A stretch of DNA of 64,000 bases from Aminobacter ciceronei (GCF_014138625.1 NZ_JACJHY010000014.1:94554-158553); one strand, 5' to 3'. Positions 31,623 through 40,730 are shown, numbered from the stretch's first letter. The notes: generated by a model from the letters alone, not told the origin. Numbers and translations: made by a program.

Positions 31623-31684
31623 AGGCCCCATCTCTGTCACGGGTCTGCCGTGCCATCTCTCCCCCACTTCGTGGGGGTGAGGAA
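31623..31684 (-). repeat. RIME-like intergenic repeat, diverged inverted copy C
   Basis: Read on the minus strand, it matches copies A and B: CCCCCACGAAGTGGGGGAGA, then TGGCACGGCAGACCCGTGAC with substitutions. It faces copy B across about 92 bp, making a long imperfect inverted repeat in the gap 31604-31861. Confidence 0.7.
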
Positions 31685-31776
31685 CCCAAGTTCTGAGGTC
31701 CGGATATCGTTGCTGCAGCAAAGCTTGGTTCATTCTGGGTGAACCTATGTGTTCAGGGCATCGCTGGCGATTAGCA

Positions 31777-31835
31777 TTTCCTCGCCCCACGAAGTGGGGA
31801 GAGGTGGCACGGCGAAGCCGTGACGGAGAGGGGGC
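31777..31835 (+). repeat. RIME-like intergenic repeat, copy B
   Basis: CTCGCCCCACGAAGTGGGGA is followed by GAGGTGGCACGGCGAAGCCG and TGACGGAGAGGGGG. The second half is identical to copy A at 28580-28611. It lies between convergent genes. Confidence 0.75.
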
Positions 31836-31861
31836 TTTCAGCGCGCGCTGACGACCAACAA

Positions 31862-33040
31862 TTACGCCGCCAGCTCCTGCTCGACCAGCGTCGTCCAGAA
31901 CTTCACGCCGCTCGCCAGTGCGTCGTCGTTGAAGTCGTAGTGGCTGTTGTGGTGCAGGGCGCCGTCGACGGCGGGGCCGTTGCCGAGCCAGACATAGGCG
32001 CCGGGCACTTCCTGGCTGAACATGGCGAAGTCGTCGCCGGCGGTCGATGGCGGAAACTCGGTCATCACCTTGTCGATGCCCAAGGCCGCCTGGGCCGCAG
32101 CCAGCGCGCGGCGTGTCGCGTCCCTGTCGTTCACCACGGGTGGCATCTGGCGGAAGTAGCGATACTCTGCCTCGATGCCGTAGAGCTTCGCCGAGCCCTC
32201 GGCCAGCGCGCCGATCTCTTTTTCCAGCTGGTCGCGCACGGCGGCCGAATAGGCGCGCGAGGTGCCGCCGATCTTGACCAGATCGGGGATGACGTTGAGC
32301 GCCTCGAAGCTGCCCGCTTCCATGGCGCAGGCGCTGACCACCGCCGGCTGGAGGGGATCGACGCGGCGTGCGACGATGGTGTGGAGTGCTGTCAGGAACT
32401 GGCCGGCTGCCGTCATCGCGTCGCGGCCGAGATGCGGCTTGGCGCCATGGGTGCCGATGCCCTTGAAGGTGACGGTCCAGCGGTCGGACGAGGCGAGCTG
32501 CGGCCCTGAAACAACCGCCATGCTATCGGTGGCGATGCCGGGCATGTTGTGCAGACCGTAGACGGCATCGACCGGAAACTGCTTGAAGAAACCGTCCTCG
32601 ATCATCGCCCTGGCGCCGCCACGACCTTCCTCGGCCGGCTGGAAGATGAAATGCACAGTGCCGGAAAAGCTCTTGCGACGGGCGAGTTCGCGGGCGGCAC
32701 CCAAAAGCATGACGGTATGGCCGTCATGGCCGCAGGCGTGCATCTTGCCTGACACGGTCGACTTGTAGGCCCGGTCTTCGGCCATCTCGGGCATGGCGAG
32801 CGCGTCCATGTCGGCGCGCAACGCGATGCGCCGCGAGCCGTCGCCGAGCTTCAGCGTGCCGACGACGCCGGTCTTGCCGAGCCCGGTCTGCACCGAGATG
32901 CCGGCCTCGGCCAGCATCTTCTGCACGATGCCTGATGTGCGTAGTTCCTCGAAGCCCAGCTCGGGATGGGCGTGGATGTCGCGGCGCAGCGCCGTCAGCA
33001 GCTCGATTTCGCCCTTGTCGTGCCCGGCCGTCGATGTCAT
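31862..33040 (-). CDS. M20 family amidohydrolase (hippurate hydrolase-like)
   Basis: A 392-residue M20D peptidase of the hippurate/IAA-amino acid hydrolase group. It has LRRDIHAHPELGFEE near the start, ALRADMDAL, the metal motif MHACGHDGHT, FQPAEEGRGGA with the catalytic Glu pair, and STAGDDFAMFS. It cleaves N-acyl or N-aroyl amino acids or related amides in the cytoplasm. The start at 33040 matches family length; the frame is open far upstream without homology. It is divergent from the phosphoribosyltransferase gene with a 60-bp gap. Confidence 0.93.
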   Translation of the reverse strand: MTSTAGHDKGEIELLTALRRDIHAHPELGFEELRTSGIVQKMLAEAGISVQTGLGKTGVVGTLKLGDGSRRIALRADMDALAMPEMAEDRAYKSTVSGKMHACGHDGHTVMLLGAARELARRKSFSGTVHFIFQPAEEGRGGARAMIEDGFFKQFPVDAVYGLHNMPGIATDSMAVVSGPQLASSDRWTVTFKGIGTHGAKPHLGRDAMTAAGQFLTALHTIVARRVDPLQPAVVSACAMEAGSFEALNVIPDLVKIGGTSRAYSAAVRDQLEKEIGALAEGSAKLYGIEAEYRYFRQMPPVVNDRDATRRALAAAQAALGIDKVMTEFPPSTAGDDFAMFSQEVPGAYVWLGNGPAVDGALHHNSHYDFNDDALASGVKFWTTLVEQELAA

Positions 33041-33100
33041 CACGCAAACTCCGTTCGGCCCGGTTCTGCAATCTAAGGCGCCCAGGGCCATCGGCGCCGC

Positions 33101-33832
33101 ATGTCCCCTTCTGCAACAGAAAGGCCCGTTGTGCCACTCGCTCCGCATCAATTCTGGCAGACAGTTTATCCCGCGGACACGTTCGACGCTGCACCGGCGG
33201 ACGGCTTCCACGACCTCTATCCGGCATCGCTGCCCGACGGACGTCAGATCGCGCTGCCCGTCCGCGTCCTGCCGGGCGACGGTAGCCAGGCAGTGGCCTC
33301 GATGATCGTCAACCAGGCGAGCTTCGCCGTCGAGGATGCGCTGTCGGATGCCATGGCGGCCCATGCCCGGGTCTACGCGCCCGAGGTCGTCATCGGCGTG
33401 CCGACGCTCGGCCTGCCTTTGGCCAATGGCGTTGCCCGGCGTCTCGGGCATGACAGGATGGTGGCGCTCGGGACGTCGCGAAAGTTCTGGTACAGCGAGG
33501 ACCTTTCCGAGCCGATGAGCTCGATCACCAGTCCGGAGCACGCCAAGCGGCTTTATCTCGACCCGCGCATGCTGCCGCTGCTCGAGGGACGGCGAGTGCT
33601 GGTCGTCGACGATGTGATAAGTTCCGGCACCTCGATGCTGGCGGTGCTGAAGCTGCTGGCCAAGGCGAACATCCGGCCGGTCGCGGCCATTTTTGCCATG
33701 CTGCAGGGCGATGTCTGGCGCCGGGCGATCACCGAGCTCGATGCCAGCTACATCGCCCATATCCACGGCGCCATTACCTCGCCGCGCCTCAGCCGCAGCT
33801 CCGGTGGCGGCTGGTTCCCGAAGCAGGACTAG
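33101..33832 (+). CDS. Type I phosphoribosyltransferase
   Basis: A 243-residue protein with the PRPP-binding motif RVLVVDDVISSGTSM (Asp170, Asp171) and an upstream GVPTLGLPLA loop. Such enzymes join a nucleobase to PRPP, or act as related regulators. The base is not evident. Beside adenine deaminase and nucleoside hydrolase, purine salvage is a reasonable inference. It converges on msrA. Confidence 0.85.
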   Translation: MSPSATERPVVPLAPHQFWQTVYPADTFDAAPADGFHDLYPASLPDGRQIALPVRVLPGDGSQAVASMIVNQASFAVEDALSDAMAAHARVYAPEVVIGVPTLGLPLANGVARRLGHDRMVALGTSRKFWYSEDLSEPMSSITSPEHAKRLYLDPRMLPLLEGRRVLVVDDVISSGTSMLAVLKLLAKANIRPVAAIFAMLQGDVWRRAITELDASYIAHIHGAITSPRLSRSSGGGWFPKQD

Positions 33833-33925
33833 GCTTCACCCACGCGGTTGTTCCAGGCGCCTGCTTGCGACGTTCCGGTCGGGCACATCGCGCCAAGATG
33901 CTGCCTGCTGGAACGCCCATTGTTA

Positions 33926-34666
33926 TCAGTTGGATGCCTTGGCCTCCGAGACCAGCACCGGGTCATTGCGGTAGCGATCCGGGAACAGGCGCTTGAGGTT
34001 CTCGATCTTCGGCAGGTCGTTGTAGACGATGTAGGGGTAGGTCGGGTTCAAGGTCAGGAAGTCCTGATGATAGTCCTCGGCCTTGTAGAAGGCGCGTCCG
34101 GGTTCGATCGTCGTCGCGATCGCCGCGTCGAAGACCTTGGCCTTGTCGAGCTGTGCGACATAGGCCTTGGCAACTCTCGCCTGTTCGGCATCGGTCGGGA
34201 AGATGGTCGAGCGGTATTGGGTGCCGGTATCTGGACCCTGGCGGTTGAGCTGGGTCGGGTCATGCGCGACCGAGAAATAGACCTGCAGGATCCGACCATA
34301 GCTGATCTTGCTCGGATCGAAGGTGACCTTGACCGCCTCGGCGTGGCCGGTCGCGCCGCTGCCGACGACGTTGTATTGCGCCGTCTGCTTGTCGCCGCCG
34401 GCATAGCCTGACACGGCGTTGGTGACGCCCTCGACGTGCTGGAACACACCTTGCACGCCCCAGAAGCAGCCGCCTGCGAGTACCGCCACCTCCGAATTGC
34501 CTTGCGCAGTCGCGTCGATCGCCGGCGGCGGAATCTTTATCCCCTCCTGCGCCACGCCAGGGGTCGTCAGAGCCCAGGCGCCAAATACGGCAGCCGCGAC
34601 CGAAAGCCAGAATGCCGGGCGACAGCTGGCAACGGTCCGTCTTGCCGCAACGAGTTTCCTTGTCAT
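33926..34666 (-). CDS. msrA: Peptide-methionine (S)-S-oxide reductase, exported form
   Basis: A 246-residue MsrA with the active-site motif AGGCFWGVQ (Cys67) and SGYAGG. An N-terminal extension with hydrophobic residues 19-38 and a GVAQ-EG junction looks like a signal peptide, so it probably repairs methionine S-sulfoxide in envelope proteins. GGGAG precedes the ATG. It is divergent from the ridA unit, and the 34667-34981 gap holds the TTTGATCAAA palindrome but no gene I can support. Confidence 0.94.
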   Translation of the reverse strand: MTRKLVAARRTVASCRPAFWLSVAAAVFGAWALTTPGVAQEGIKIPPPAIDATAQGNSEVAVLAGGCFWGVQGVFQHVEGVTNAVSGYAGGDKQTAQYNVVGSGATGHAEAVKVTFDPSKISYGRILQVYFSVAHDPTQLNRQGPDTGTQYRSTIFPTDAEQARVAKAYVAQLDKAKVFDAAIATTIEPGRAFYKAEDYHQDFLTLNPTYPYIVYNDLPKIENLKRLFPDRYRNDPVLVSEAKASN

Positions 34667-34946
34667 CGAACTACTCCCGTTTGTCGTTCCTGGGCCATGC
34701 CGCTTGCGGGACGCCCGGGGACCTGTTCGGCCCGCCAGTAGAGGATACGGAGATGGAGGTGGCTTTGTTACGCGATATCGCCGTGGGTCACGCGCATTTG
34801 ACTGCTGCGCCGGTCAGGCCGGCGGTCGCGAGCCGGTGTCCGGGGCTACCGACCGTTTCCCTGCAGCGTCCGTTCATCAAGGCAAAACGCCGACACCAAT
34901 CCGAGGCGGTTGATCTCACCGCGAACTTACGTTATCACGATGATGG

Positions 34947-34956
34947 TTTGATCAAA
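34947..34956. promoter_or_regulatory. TTTGATCAAA palindrome upstream of ridA (candidate GntR operator)
   Basis: A perfect 10-bp palindrome 26 bp before the ridA start. The same 10-mer lies at the gntR start (40731) and a near copy upstream of the Liv binding protein gene (46845). Its distribution suits a local GntR regulator. Confidence 0.5.
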
Positions 34957-34981
34957 TGAGCGCGAAAGGCAGAGGCGACCA

Positions 34982-35398
34982 ATGACCCGAAAAGCGATCT
35001 ATTCAGGTTCTCCCTTCGAGGAACTGGCTGGCTACTCACGAGCCGTGGTCGATGGCGACTGGATTTTCGTTTCGGGTACGGCGGGATACGATCCCGAGAT
35101 CGGCGGCTTCGACCCGGACGCGGCGGTGCAGACGCGCCGCGCGCTCGACATCATCGCCGCCGCCCTGGCCGAGGCGGACTCCAGCATGCGCGACATAGTG
35201 TCGGTGCGCGTCAATCTTGCCAGCCGCGACGACGTCAATGCCGTCTCGCGCCTGCTCGGCCAGACCTTCTCCGATCCGCGCCCGACCAACACCACCGTCA
35301 TCGTCGGTTTCGCCGTCGAGGAGATCAAGGTCGAGCTCGAGGTCATCGCGCGGCGTCAGGCCGACACCGCTGCAGATGTTGCCAAGGTGGGACAATGA
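34982..35398 (+). CDS. RidA family protein (enamine/imine deaminase)
   Basis: A 138-residue YjgF/YER057c/UK114 protein. It has FVSGTAGYDPEIGGF, VSVRVNLASRDDVN and the C-terminal FVDPRP-like SDPRPTNTTVIVG. The family hydrolyses reactive imine and enamine intermediates made by PLP enzymes and amine oxidases. It starts the ridA-aminotransferase-liv unit and overlaps the aminotransferase gene by 4 bp. The opposing unit encodes an FAD oxidase, a likely imine source. Confidence 0.92.
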   Translation: MTRKAIYSGSPFEELAGYSRAVVDGDWIFVSGTAGYDPEIGGFDPDAAVQTRRALDIIAAALAEADSSMRDIVSVRVNLASRDDVNAVSRLLGQTFSDPRPTNTTVIVGFAVEEIKVELEVIARRQADTAADVAKVGQ

Positions 35399-36615
35399 GG
35401 CGGGTCGCGCGGCGTATCTCCGGGACGCCACAGAAATCATTCGGCATGTACCAGAAGGCTGCGGCACTCGCCGGCAGCGGGCGCGACCTCATCCATCTCG
35501 AACTCGGCCGCCCGGCGGCCGACACGCCCGAACACATCAAGCAGGCGACGATCGCGGCGATCCTGGCCGGCGACGTCCACTACAGCGACCTCAAAGGCAC
35601 CGCGAGCTTTCGTGAGGCGCTCGCCGAAAAGCTGCGCAACCAGAACGGCATGGATGTGAGCGCAGCCGACATCCTGGTCACCAATGGCCTGACGCATGCC
35701 TCGTTCGCGGCGTTCCTTGCCTTGCTCGATCCGGGCGACGAAGCGATCCTGCTCGACCCATTCTATCCCCAGCACATCGGCAAGATCGAACTGGCCGGCG
35801 CCAGACCGGTGTTCGTGACGCTGGATGCAGCCGACGACTTCGCCCTCAGGCCCGAGCTGATCGAGGCCGCCATCACCGAGCGCACCCGGATGATCGTGCT
35901 GGTCAATCCGGTCAACCCGACCGGCCGCGTCTACTCGCGCACCGAGCTCGAGGGCCTCGCCGAACTGGCGATCCGGCGCGACCTGCTCGTCGTCTCCGAC
36001 GAGGTCTACGAAGACATGGTCTATGATGGCCGCGAGCATGTCAGCATCGCGGCACTGCCCGGCATGGCCGAGCGCACCATCACCGCTTTTGCATTCACCA
36101 AATCCTTTGCCATGGATGGGTGGCGTCTCGGCTACATGGCAGCCCCTTCCTGGGCGATGCCCGGGCTGCTGAAGATCACCGCCAACGACGCCACCCACGT
36201 CAATACATTTATCCAGGCCGGTGGTCGTGCCGCGATCACCGGCCCTTCCGCAGTGCTTGCCGAACTGGTCGACCACGACCGCCAAAAGCGCGATCTCGTC
36301 GTTCGCCGCCTGAACCAGATGCCGGGTGTGAAGTGCCCGTCGCCGCAAGGCGCCATCTACGCCTTCCCCGACATCTCGGCCTTCGGCATCCCGTCGCAGG
36401 CGCTGGCGGAGAGGATCCTCGACGAGGCGGATGTGGTCGTCGAGGCCGGCAGCTTCTATGGTCGGTCGGGCGAAGGCCATCTTCGCGTCTGCTTCGGCTC
36501 CGAAAGCCTCGAGCGGCTGGACGAAGGCATGGATCGGCTGTCCAGGTTCTTCAACAATCTATGGGACGGCCGCGATGGCGCGCCGGCCAGCGGCGAAAGG
36601 CGGGGCAGCGCATGA
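35395..36615 (+). CDS. Class I/II PLP aminotransferase
   Basis: A 406-residue fold-type I aminotransferase with VNPVNPTGRVYS, SDEVYEDMVYDG, the PLP-lysine motif FTKSFAMDGWRLGY and LRVCFG near the end. It belongs to the aspartate aminotransferase-like group; the substrate is unknown. Coupled translation with ridA and livG, plus the amino-acid importer genes, indicates catabolism of an imported amino acid or amine. Confidence 0.92.
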   Translation: MRRVARRISGTPQKSFGMYQKAAALAGSGRDLIHLELGRPAADTPEHIKQATIAAILAGDVHYSDLKGTASFREALAEKLRNQNGMDVSAADILVTNGLTHASFAAFLALLDPGDEAILLDPFYPQHIGKIELAGARPVFVTLDAADDFALRPELIEAAITERTRMIVLVNPVNPTGRVYSRTELEGLAELAIRRDLLVVSDEVYEDMVYDGREHVSIAALPGMAERTITAFAFTKSFAMDGWRLGYMAAPSWAMPGLLKITANDATHVNTFIQAGGRAAITGPSAVLAELVDHDRQKRDLVVRRLNQMPGVKCPSPQGAIYAFPDISAFGIPSQALAERILDEADVVVEAGSFYGRSGEGHLRVCFGSESLERLDEGMDRLSRFFNNLWDGRDGAPASGERRGSA

Positions 36616-37403
36616 CACAGACCGGCGATGTCATCCTGCAGACCCGGGGCCTCTCGAGGAGCTTCGGCGCGCTCAAGGCCGTGGACGGTGTCGACATTTC
36701 GGTCAAGGCGGGCCAGATCACCGGCCTGATCGGTCCCAACGGCGCCGGCAAGAGCACGTTGTTCGGCCTCATTGCCGGCGAAGTCCAGCCGAGCGCCGGC
36801 GAGGTGATCTTCGACGGCAAGCCCATTTCGGGCCTCAGGCCCGATAGGATCTTCCGCGCCGGCCTGGCGCGGACCTTCCAGATCCCGCGGCCGTTTCCCC
36901 AGATGTCGGTACTCGAGAACGTCATGCTGTCGGCCACCGCTCAGTCGGGCGAGACATTCTGGAACAACTGGTTCCGCAGCGGCCTTGTCGCCGCCGAGGA
37001 GCGCCGCTCCCGCGAACGGGCGATGGAGGTGCTCGCCTTCACCGGCCTCGCCGACAAGGCGCGCGACCTCGCCGGGGTGCTTTCGGGCGGCCAGCAAAAA
37101 TTGCTCGAACTTGCCCGCGTCATGATGGTCGATCCGCCGCTCATCCTGCTCGACGAGCCGACGGCCGGCGTCAACCCGACGCTCATCGAGACGCTGATCG
37201 ACAAGATCGTGGCGCTGAACGAACGTGGCGTCGCCTTCCTCATTGTCGAGCACAACATGGACATGGTGATGCGCATCTGCCGCCACATCGTGGTGATGGC
37301 GCAGGGCCGGGTGATCTTCGAAGGTGACCCGGCCGGCGTGATGAAGGAGCAGCGCGTCGTCGACGCCTATCTCGGTGACGTCAGTGTGGGAGAACTGGCA
37401 TGA
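36612..37403 (+). CDS. livG: Branched-chain-type ABC transporter ATP-binding protein (LivG-like)
   Basis: A 263-residue ATPase with Walker A GPNGAGKSTLFGLI, the LivG-type RTFQIPRPFPQMSVLENV, signature LSGGQQKLLELARV, Walker B LILLDEPTAGVNP and VEHNMDMVM. The start at 36612 overlaps the aminotransferase stop. It is one of two ATPases of a HAAT-family importer whose binding protein is encoded at 45469-46743. The substrate is not necessarily a branched-chain amino acid. Confidence 0.93.
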   Translation: MTQTGDVILQTRGLSRSFGALKAVDGVDISVKAGQITGLIGPNGAGKSTLFGLIAGEVQPSAGEVIFDGKPISGLRPDRIFRAGLARTFQIPRPFPQMSVLENVMLSATAQSGETFWNNWFRSGLVAAEERRSRERAMEVLAFTGLADKARDLAGVLSGGQQKLLELARVMMVDPPLILLDEPTAGVNPTLIETLIDKIVALNERGVAFLIVEHNMDMVMRICRHIVVMAQGRVIFEGDPAGVMKEQRVVDAYLGDVSVGELA

Positions 37404-38128
37404 GCGCACCCGTCTGCGAGGCGCGCAACCTGCGCGCCAGCTATATCCCCGGCATGCCGATCGTCTTCGACATCTCGGTCATCGTCGATGCCGGCGAACT
37501 GGTCACGCTGATCGGCCCGAACGGGGCCGGCAAGTCGACTTTCCTCAAGGCGTTGGCCGGCCTGGTGCTGGTCGAGGGCGGCGAGGTCAGGCTCGGCGGC
37601 CAGCGCATTTCCGGGCTGCCGACGCATGAGATCATCGCCGCGGGCGTCGGTTTCGTGCCGCAGACCAGCAACGTCTTTTCGTCGCTGTCGATCGAGGACA
37701 ATCTGATCAGCGGCGGCCACACCTTGCCGCGTTCGCTGTTGCGCGAACGCGTGCAACGGGCCTTCGAGCATTTTCCTGCTCTGGCGGATCGCCGCCGCGC
37801 CGCTGCCAACGTGCTGTCGGGCGGCCAGCGCCAGATGCTCGCGGTGGCACGCGCGCTGATGACCGACCCGCGCGTCATCATGCTCGACGAGCCCACGGCT
37901 GGCCTGGCGCCCAAGATCGTGCACGAGGTGCTCGACGACCTGCGCCGCCTCGCCAAGAGCGGGGTCGCGGTGCTGATGGTGGAGCAGAATGCCAAGGCAG
38001 CCCTTCGGGTTTCCGACCGCGCCTATGTCCTGGTCGAGGGCCGCAACCACATGACGGGAACGGCGGCCGACCTGCTCGACAACGACGCCATTGCCGAAGC
38101 ATTCCTGGGCTTCCGGAGGAAATCATGA
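37400..38128 (+). CDS. livF: Branched-chain-type ABC transporter ATP-binding protein (LivF-like)
   Basis: A 242-residue ATPase with Walker A GPNGAGKSTFLKAL, GVGFVPQTSNVFSSLSIEDN, signature LSGGQRQMLAVARAL, Walker B IMLDEPTAGLAP and VEQNAKAAL. It overlaps livG and livH by 4 bp each, so the unit is tightly coupled. Confidence 0.94.
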   Translation: MSAPVCEARNLRASYIPGMPIVFDISVIVDAGELVTLIGPNGAGKSTFLKALAGLVLVEGGEVRLGGQRISGLPTHEIIAAGVGFVPQTSNVFSSLSIEDNLISGGHTLPRSLLRERVQRAFEHFPALADRRRAAANVLSGGQRQMLAVARALMTDPRVIMLDEPTAGLAPKIVHEVLDDLRRLAKSGVAVLMVEQNAKAALRVSDRAYVLVEGRNHMTGTAADLLDNDAIAEAFLGFRRKS

Positions 38129-39027
38129 TCGGACAAGCCATCGCCGACGGTCTCTTGACCGGCGGTATCCTCGCGCTCGGGGCAATCGGCTATTCGCTGT
38201 GCGCGCACATGCTGAAATTCGCCAACTTCGCCCATGCCGAAATGCTGACCTGGGGCGCCTACATGGCGCTTGCCGTCGTCACCGTCCTGCCCGCCGGTCA
38301 AGCCATCGGCCCGTTTTCCTTCGGCTGGCCGCTGCTCGTGGCAATCGTCGTCTCCTGCATCGGCACCGGGCTGATCGCCATCGCCGCCGACACGCTGGTG
38401 TTTTCCAGGCTCAGAAAGCGCCGCGCAAGCAGCCTGACATTGGTCTTCGCCAGCTTCGGCATCGCGCTGATCCTGCGCAATCTGGTGCTCTTCGTCTGGG
38501 GTGCCGACGCCCACTATTATGGCCAGGAGCTGCAGATCTCGCTGGAGATCCTGCCCAACGTCAGGATGATGCCCGACCAGGTGCTCGTCCTGGCGCTGAC
38601 CGTGGCGCTGGTCGTGGCACTGCACCTGTTCCTGAAACACAGCCGCATCGGCGTCGCCATGCGATCGATGGCCGAGAACCCGGCATTGTCGCAGGTCTGC
38701 GGCATTGACATTGCCAAGGTGGTCCGCTGGACCTGGATGCTGAGCGGCGCCCTTGCCGCAATAGCCGGCGTATTTGCTGGCCTGACCGTGCAGATCCGTC
38801 CGGAGATGGGCTTCAACATGCTTCTGGCGCTGTTCACGGCGGCGATCCTCGGCGGTACCGGCAGCCTGTTTGGCGCGGTCGCCGGCGGCCTGATCGTCGG
38901 CCTCACCGAAAGCCTGTCGGCGCTGGTCATTCCGACCGGCTACAAGGCGGCGGTGCCCTTCGGCCTGCTGCTCATCATCCTCTATCTCAGGCCGCAGGGC
39001 CTGTTCTCCAGGTCGGCACGCGTGTGA
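38125..39027 (+). CDS. livH: Branched-chain-type ABC transporter permease (LivH-like)
   Basis: A 300-residue inner-membrane permease with about eight helices. It starts with the LivH-type GLLTGGILALGAIGYSL and the MLKFANFAHAEMLTWGAYMA segment. AMRSMAENPALSQVCGIDI is the cytoplasmic coupling region. It forms the channel with LivM. Confidence 0.94.
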   Translation: MIGQAIADGLLTGGILALGAIGYSLCAHMLKFANFAHAEMLTWGAYMALAVVTVLPAGQAIGPFSFGWPLLVAIVVSCIGTGLIAIAADTLVFSRLRKRRASSLTLVFASFGIALILRNLVLFVWGADAHYYGQELQISLEILPNVRMMPDQVLVLALTVALVVALHLFLKHSRIGVAMRSMAENPALSQVCGIDIAKVVRWTWMLSGALAAIAGVFAGLTVQIRPEMGFNMLLALFTAAILGGTGSLFGAVAGGLIVGLTESLSALVIPTGYKAAVPFGLLLIILYLRPQGLFSRSARV

Positions 39028-39034
39028 GGCTCAG

Positions 39035-39979
39035 ATGATTGGATTTGTTTCGTATCTCGTATTCTTCCTCACCGTTGCGCTGATACTCGGCATCGCGACG
39101 CTTGGGCTCAACTTGCAATGGGGCGGCACCGGCCTGTTCAACGCTGGTATCGTCGGCTTCTACGCCATCGGCGCCTACACCTTTGCGATCCTGACGGCAC
39201 CACCGCGGCCGGAACTGCTTGGCAATTTCGAACTGCCCTGGATCGTCGGCGTGGTCGGCGCGATGGCGGCCGCAGCACTTGCGGCGCTCATCACCGGACT
39301 GGCAACGGTCCGGCTGCGCGGCGACTACCTCGCTGTCGCCACCTTCGGCATCGCCGTCACCATCCAGCTCGTCGCCACCAACTTCGAGGCACTGACCGGC
39401 GGCACGATGGGCATCGCCTCGATCCCCAACCCGTTCCGCGGCCTGTTTGCCACGCCGCTGGCCAACAATCTCGGCTACCTCGCCGTCATCGTTGCGATCC
39501 TTGCCGTCGCCTATGTCGCGCTTGAGCGCATCGCGCGATCGCCATGGGGACGCGTGCTCAAGGCAATTCGCGAGGACGAGGTCGCGGCCGAGACGCTGGG
39601 CAAGAACACCCGCAGCTTCCGCCTGCAGGCATTCGTCATCGGCTCGACGCTGATGGGCCTTGCAGGCGCGCTCTATGCCAGCTTCATCGGCTTCGTCAGC
39701 CCGTTCGACTTCCTGCCGATCCTGACCTTCCAGATCTGGGCGATGCTGATCATCGGCGGCAGCGGCAACAATCGCGGCGCCATCCTCGGCGCGATCGTCG
39801 TCTGGGGCATCTGGAGCGTCATTGGTGCTGTGGCGTCGAAGATGTTGCCGGTGCAGCTCCAGATCTATGGCGGTGCCGCCCAGGCGATGATCATCGGCCT
39901 GGCGCTGGTGCTGGTGCTGCTGCTGCGCCCACGCGGCCTGATCGGCGAGCAACCGGTCACCTCGCGCCACGCCGTCTGA
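39035..39979 (+). CDS. livM: Branched-chain-type ABC transporter permease (LivM-like)
   Basis: A 314-residue inner-membrane permease. ILGIATLGLNLQWGGTGLFN opens the domain, and AIREDEVAAETLGKNTRSFR is the coupling loop. It starts 7 bp after livH and ends the plus-strand unit at a strong hairpin. Confidence 0.94.
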   Translation: MIGFVSYLVFFLTVALILGIATLGLNLQWGGTGLFNAGIVGFYAIGAYTFAILTAPPRPELLGNFELPWIVGVVGAMAAAALAALITGLATVRLRGDYLAVATFGIAVTIQLVATNFEALTGGTMGIASIPNPFRGLFATPLANNLGYLAVIVAILAVAYVALERIARSPWGRVLKAIREDEVAAETLGKNTRSFRLQAFVIGSTLMGLAGALYASFIGFVSPFDFLPILTFQIWAMLIIGGSGNNRGAILGAIVVWGIWSVIGAVASKMLPVQLQIYGGAAQAMIIGLALVLVLLLRPRGLIGEQPVTSRHAV

Positions 39980-39994
39980 GCGGCCTGACAGCAA

Positions 39995-40018
39995 GGGCCG
40001 GCGCCGGCGCGCCGGCCC
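39995..40018. terminator. Hairpin between convergent livM and gntR genes
   Basis: GGGCCGGCGC pairs perfectly with GCGCCGGCCC around a CGGC loop (10-bp stem). It fills the 40-bp gap between the two convergent genes and may act in both directions, although no clear T-run follows on either strand. Confidence 0.6.
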
Positions 40019-40019
40019 G

Positions 40020-40718
40020 TCAGTTCGTCTCGACAGTTTCCTTGCACAGGCGGCGCAGCAACGCCTGCGTCGTCTCGATGTCGCCCTTGATCGCCTTGGC
40101 GGCGCCACGCGCGTCACCGGCATCCATCGCCTCGATCAGGTCGCGATGGTGCGAGCTCGGCTGGTACTTGCCGGAGATCAACACCGGCTCGATATGGCCG
40201 GACAACATGCGCATGTAGGGGCCGAAGCGCAGCCACAGGCTCTGGATGAACTGGATGATGACGGGCGAGCCGCAGCACTCGTAGATGGCGAAATGCAGCT
40301 CCTGGTTCCGGACCATCATGTCCTCGAGGTTGCGGTCGTTGGCGGCCGCCTCATGCTCTTCGACGAGATGCCGGAAGGTCTTGCGGTCGGCGGGCGTCGA
40401 ACGCTCGGTGGCGAGCTTGGTCGCCAGCGTTTCCAGTGCGATGCGCGTCAGGCACAGATCGTCCAGGGCGGCCAGGCTGACGGTGGGAACCTGCGCCGAG
40501 CCGGTGGTCAGCACCACAAGCGCGTTTTCCGCGATCAGGCGACGCAGCGCCTCGCGCACCGGCATGTGGCTGGTCTTGAACGTGTCCGACAGCATGGCGA
40601 TGGTCAGTGTCTGGCCGGGGTCGAAATGGCCCGACATCAGCGCCTTGCGCAGCTGGCGATAGATACCGTCCTGAATCGTCGAGCGCGACGACACGGGCTC
40701 CAGGAAATCGACGCTCAT
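40020..40718 (-). CDS. GntR family regulator, FadR/FCD type
   Basis: A 232-residue regulator. The winged helix-turn-helix (about residues 12-75) includes GIYRQLRKALMSGHFDPGQ and the recognition helix region TSHMPVREALRRL. The rest is an all-helical FCD ligand-binding domain with the usual Asp/His pattern (HFAIYECCG, HHRDLIEAMDAGD). The ATG at 40718 follows AAGGATG; an upstream ATG at 40739 lies in the palindrome. TTTGATCAAA just upstream suggests autoregulation, and matching sites suggest control of the ridA-liv and binding-protein units. Confidence 0.92.
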   Translation of the reverse strand: MSVDFLEPVSSRSTIQDGIYRQLRKALMSGHFDPGQTLTIAMLSDTFKTSHMPVREALRRLIAENALVVLTTGSAQVPTVSLAALDDLCLTRIALETLATKLATERSTPADRKTFRHLVEEHEAAANDRNLEDMMVRNQELHFAIYECCGSPVIIQFIQSLWLRFGPYMRMLSGHIEPVLISGKYQPSSHHRDLIEAMDAGDARGAAKAIKGDIETTQALLRRLCKETVETN

Positions 40719-40730
40719 CCAGCATCCTTT

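Noticed and set aside
28493..31835. CRISPR array
   Set aside because: The repeats are few, widely and unevenly spaced, palindromic and intergenic, with no spacers or cas genes.
33041..33766. Long upstream extension of the M20 amidohydrolase frame
   Set aside because: It is antisense to the phosphoribosyltransferase gene and shows no M20 homology.
34753..34959. A 68-codon plus-strand frame between msrA and ridA
   Set aside because: GGAG is almost touching the ATG, no domain is visible, and the frame runs over the TTTGATCAAA site and into the ridA leader.
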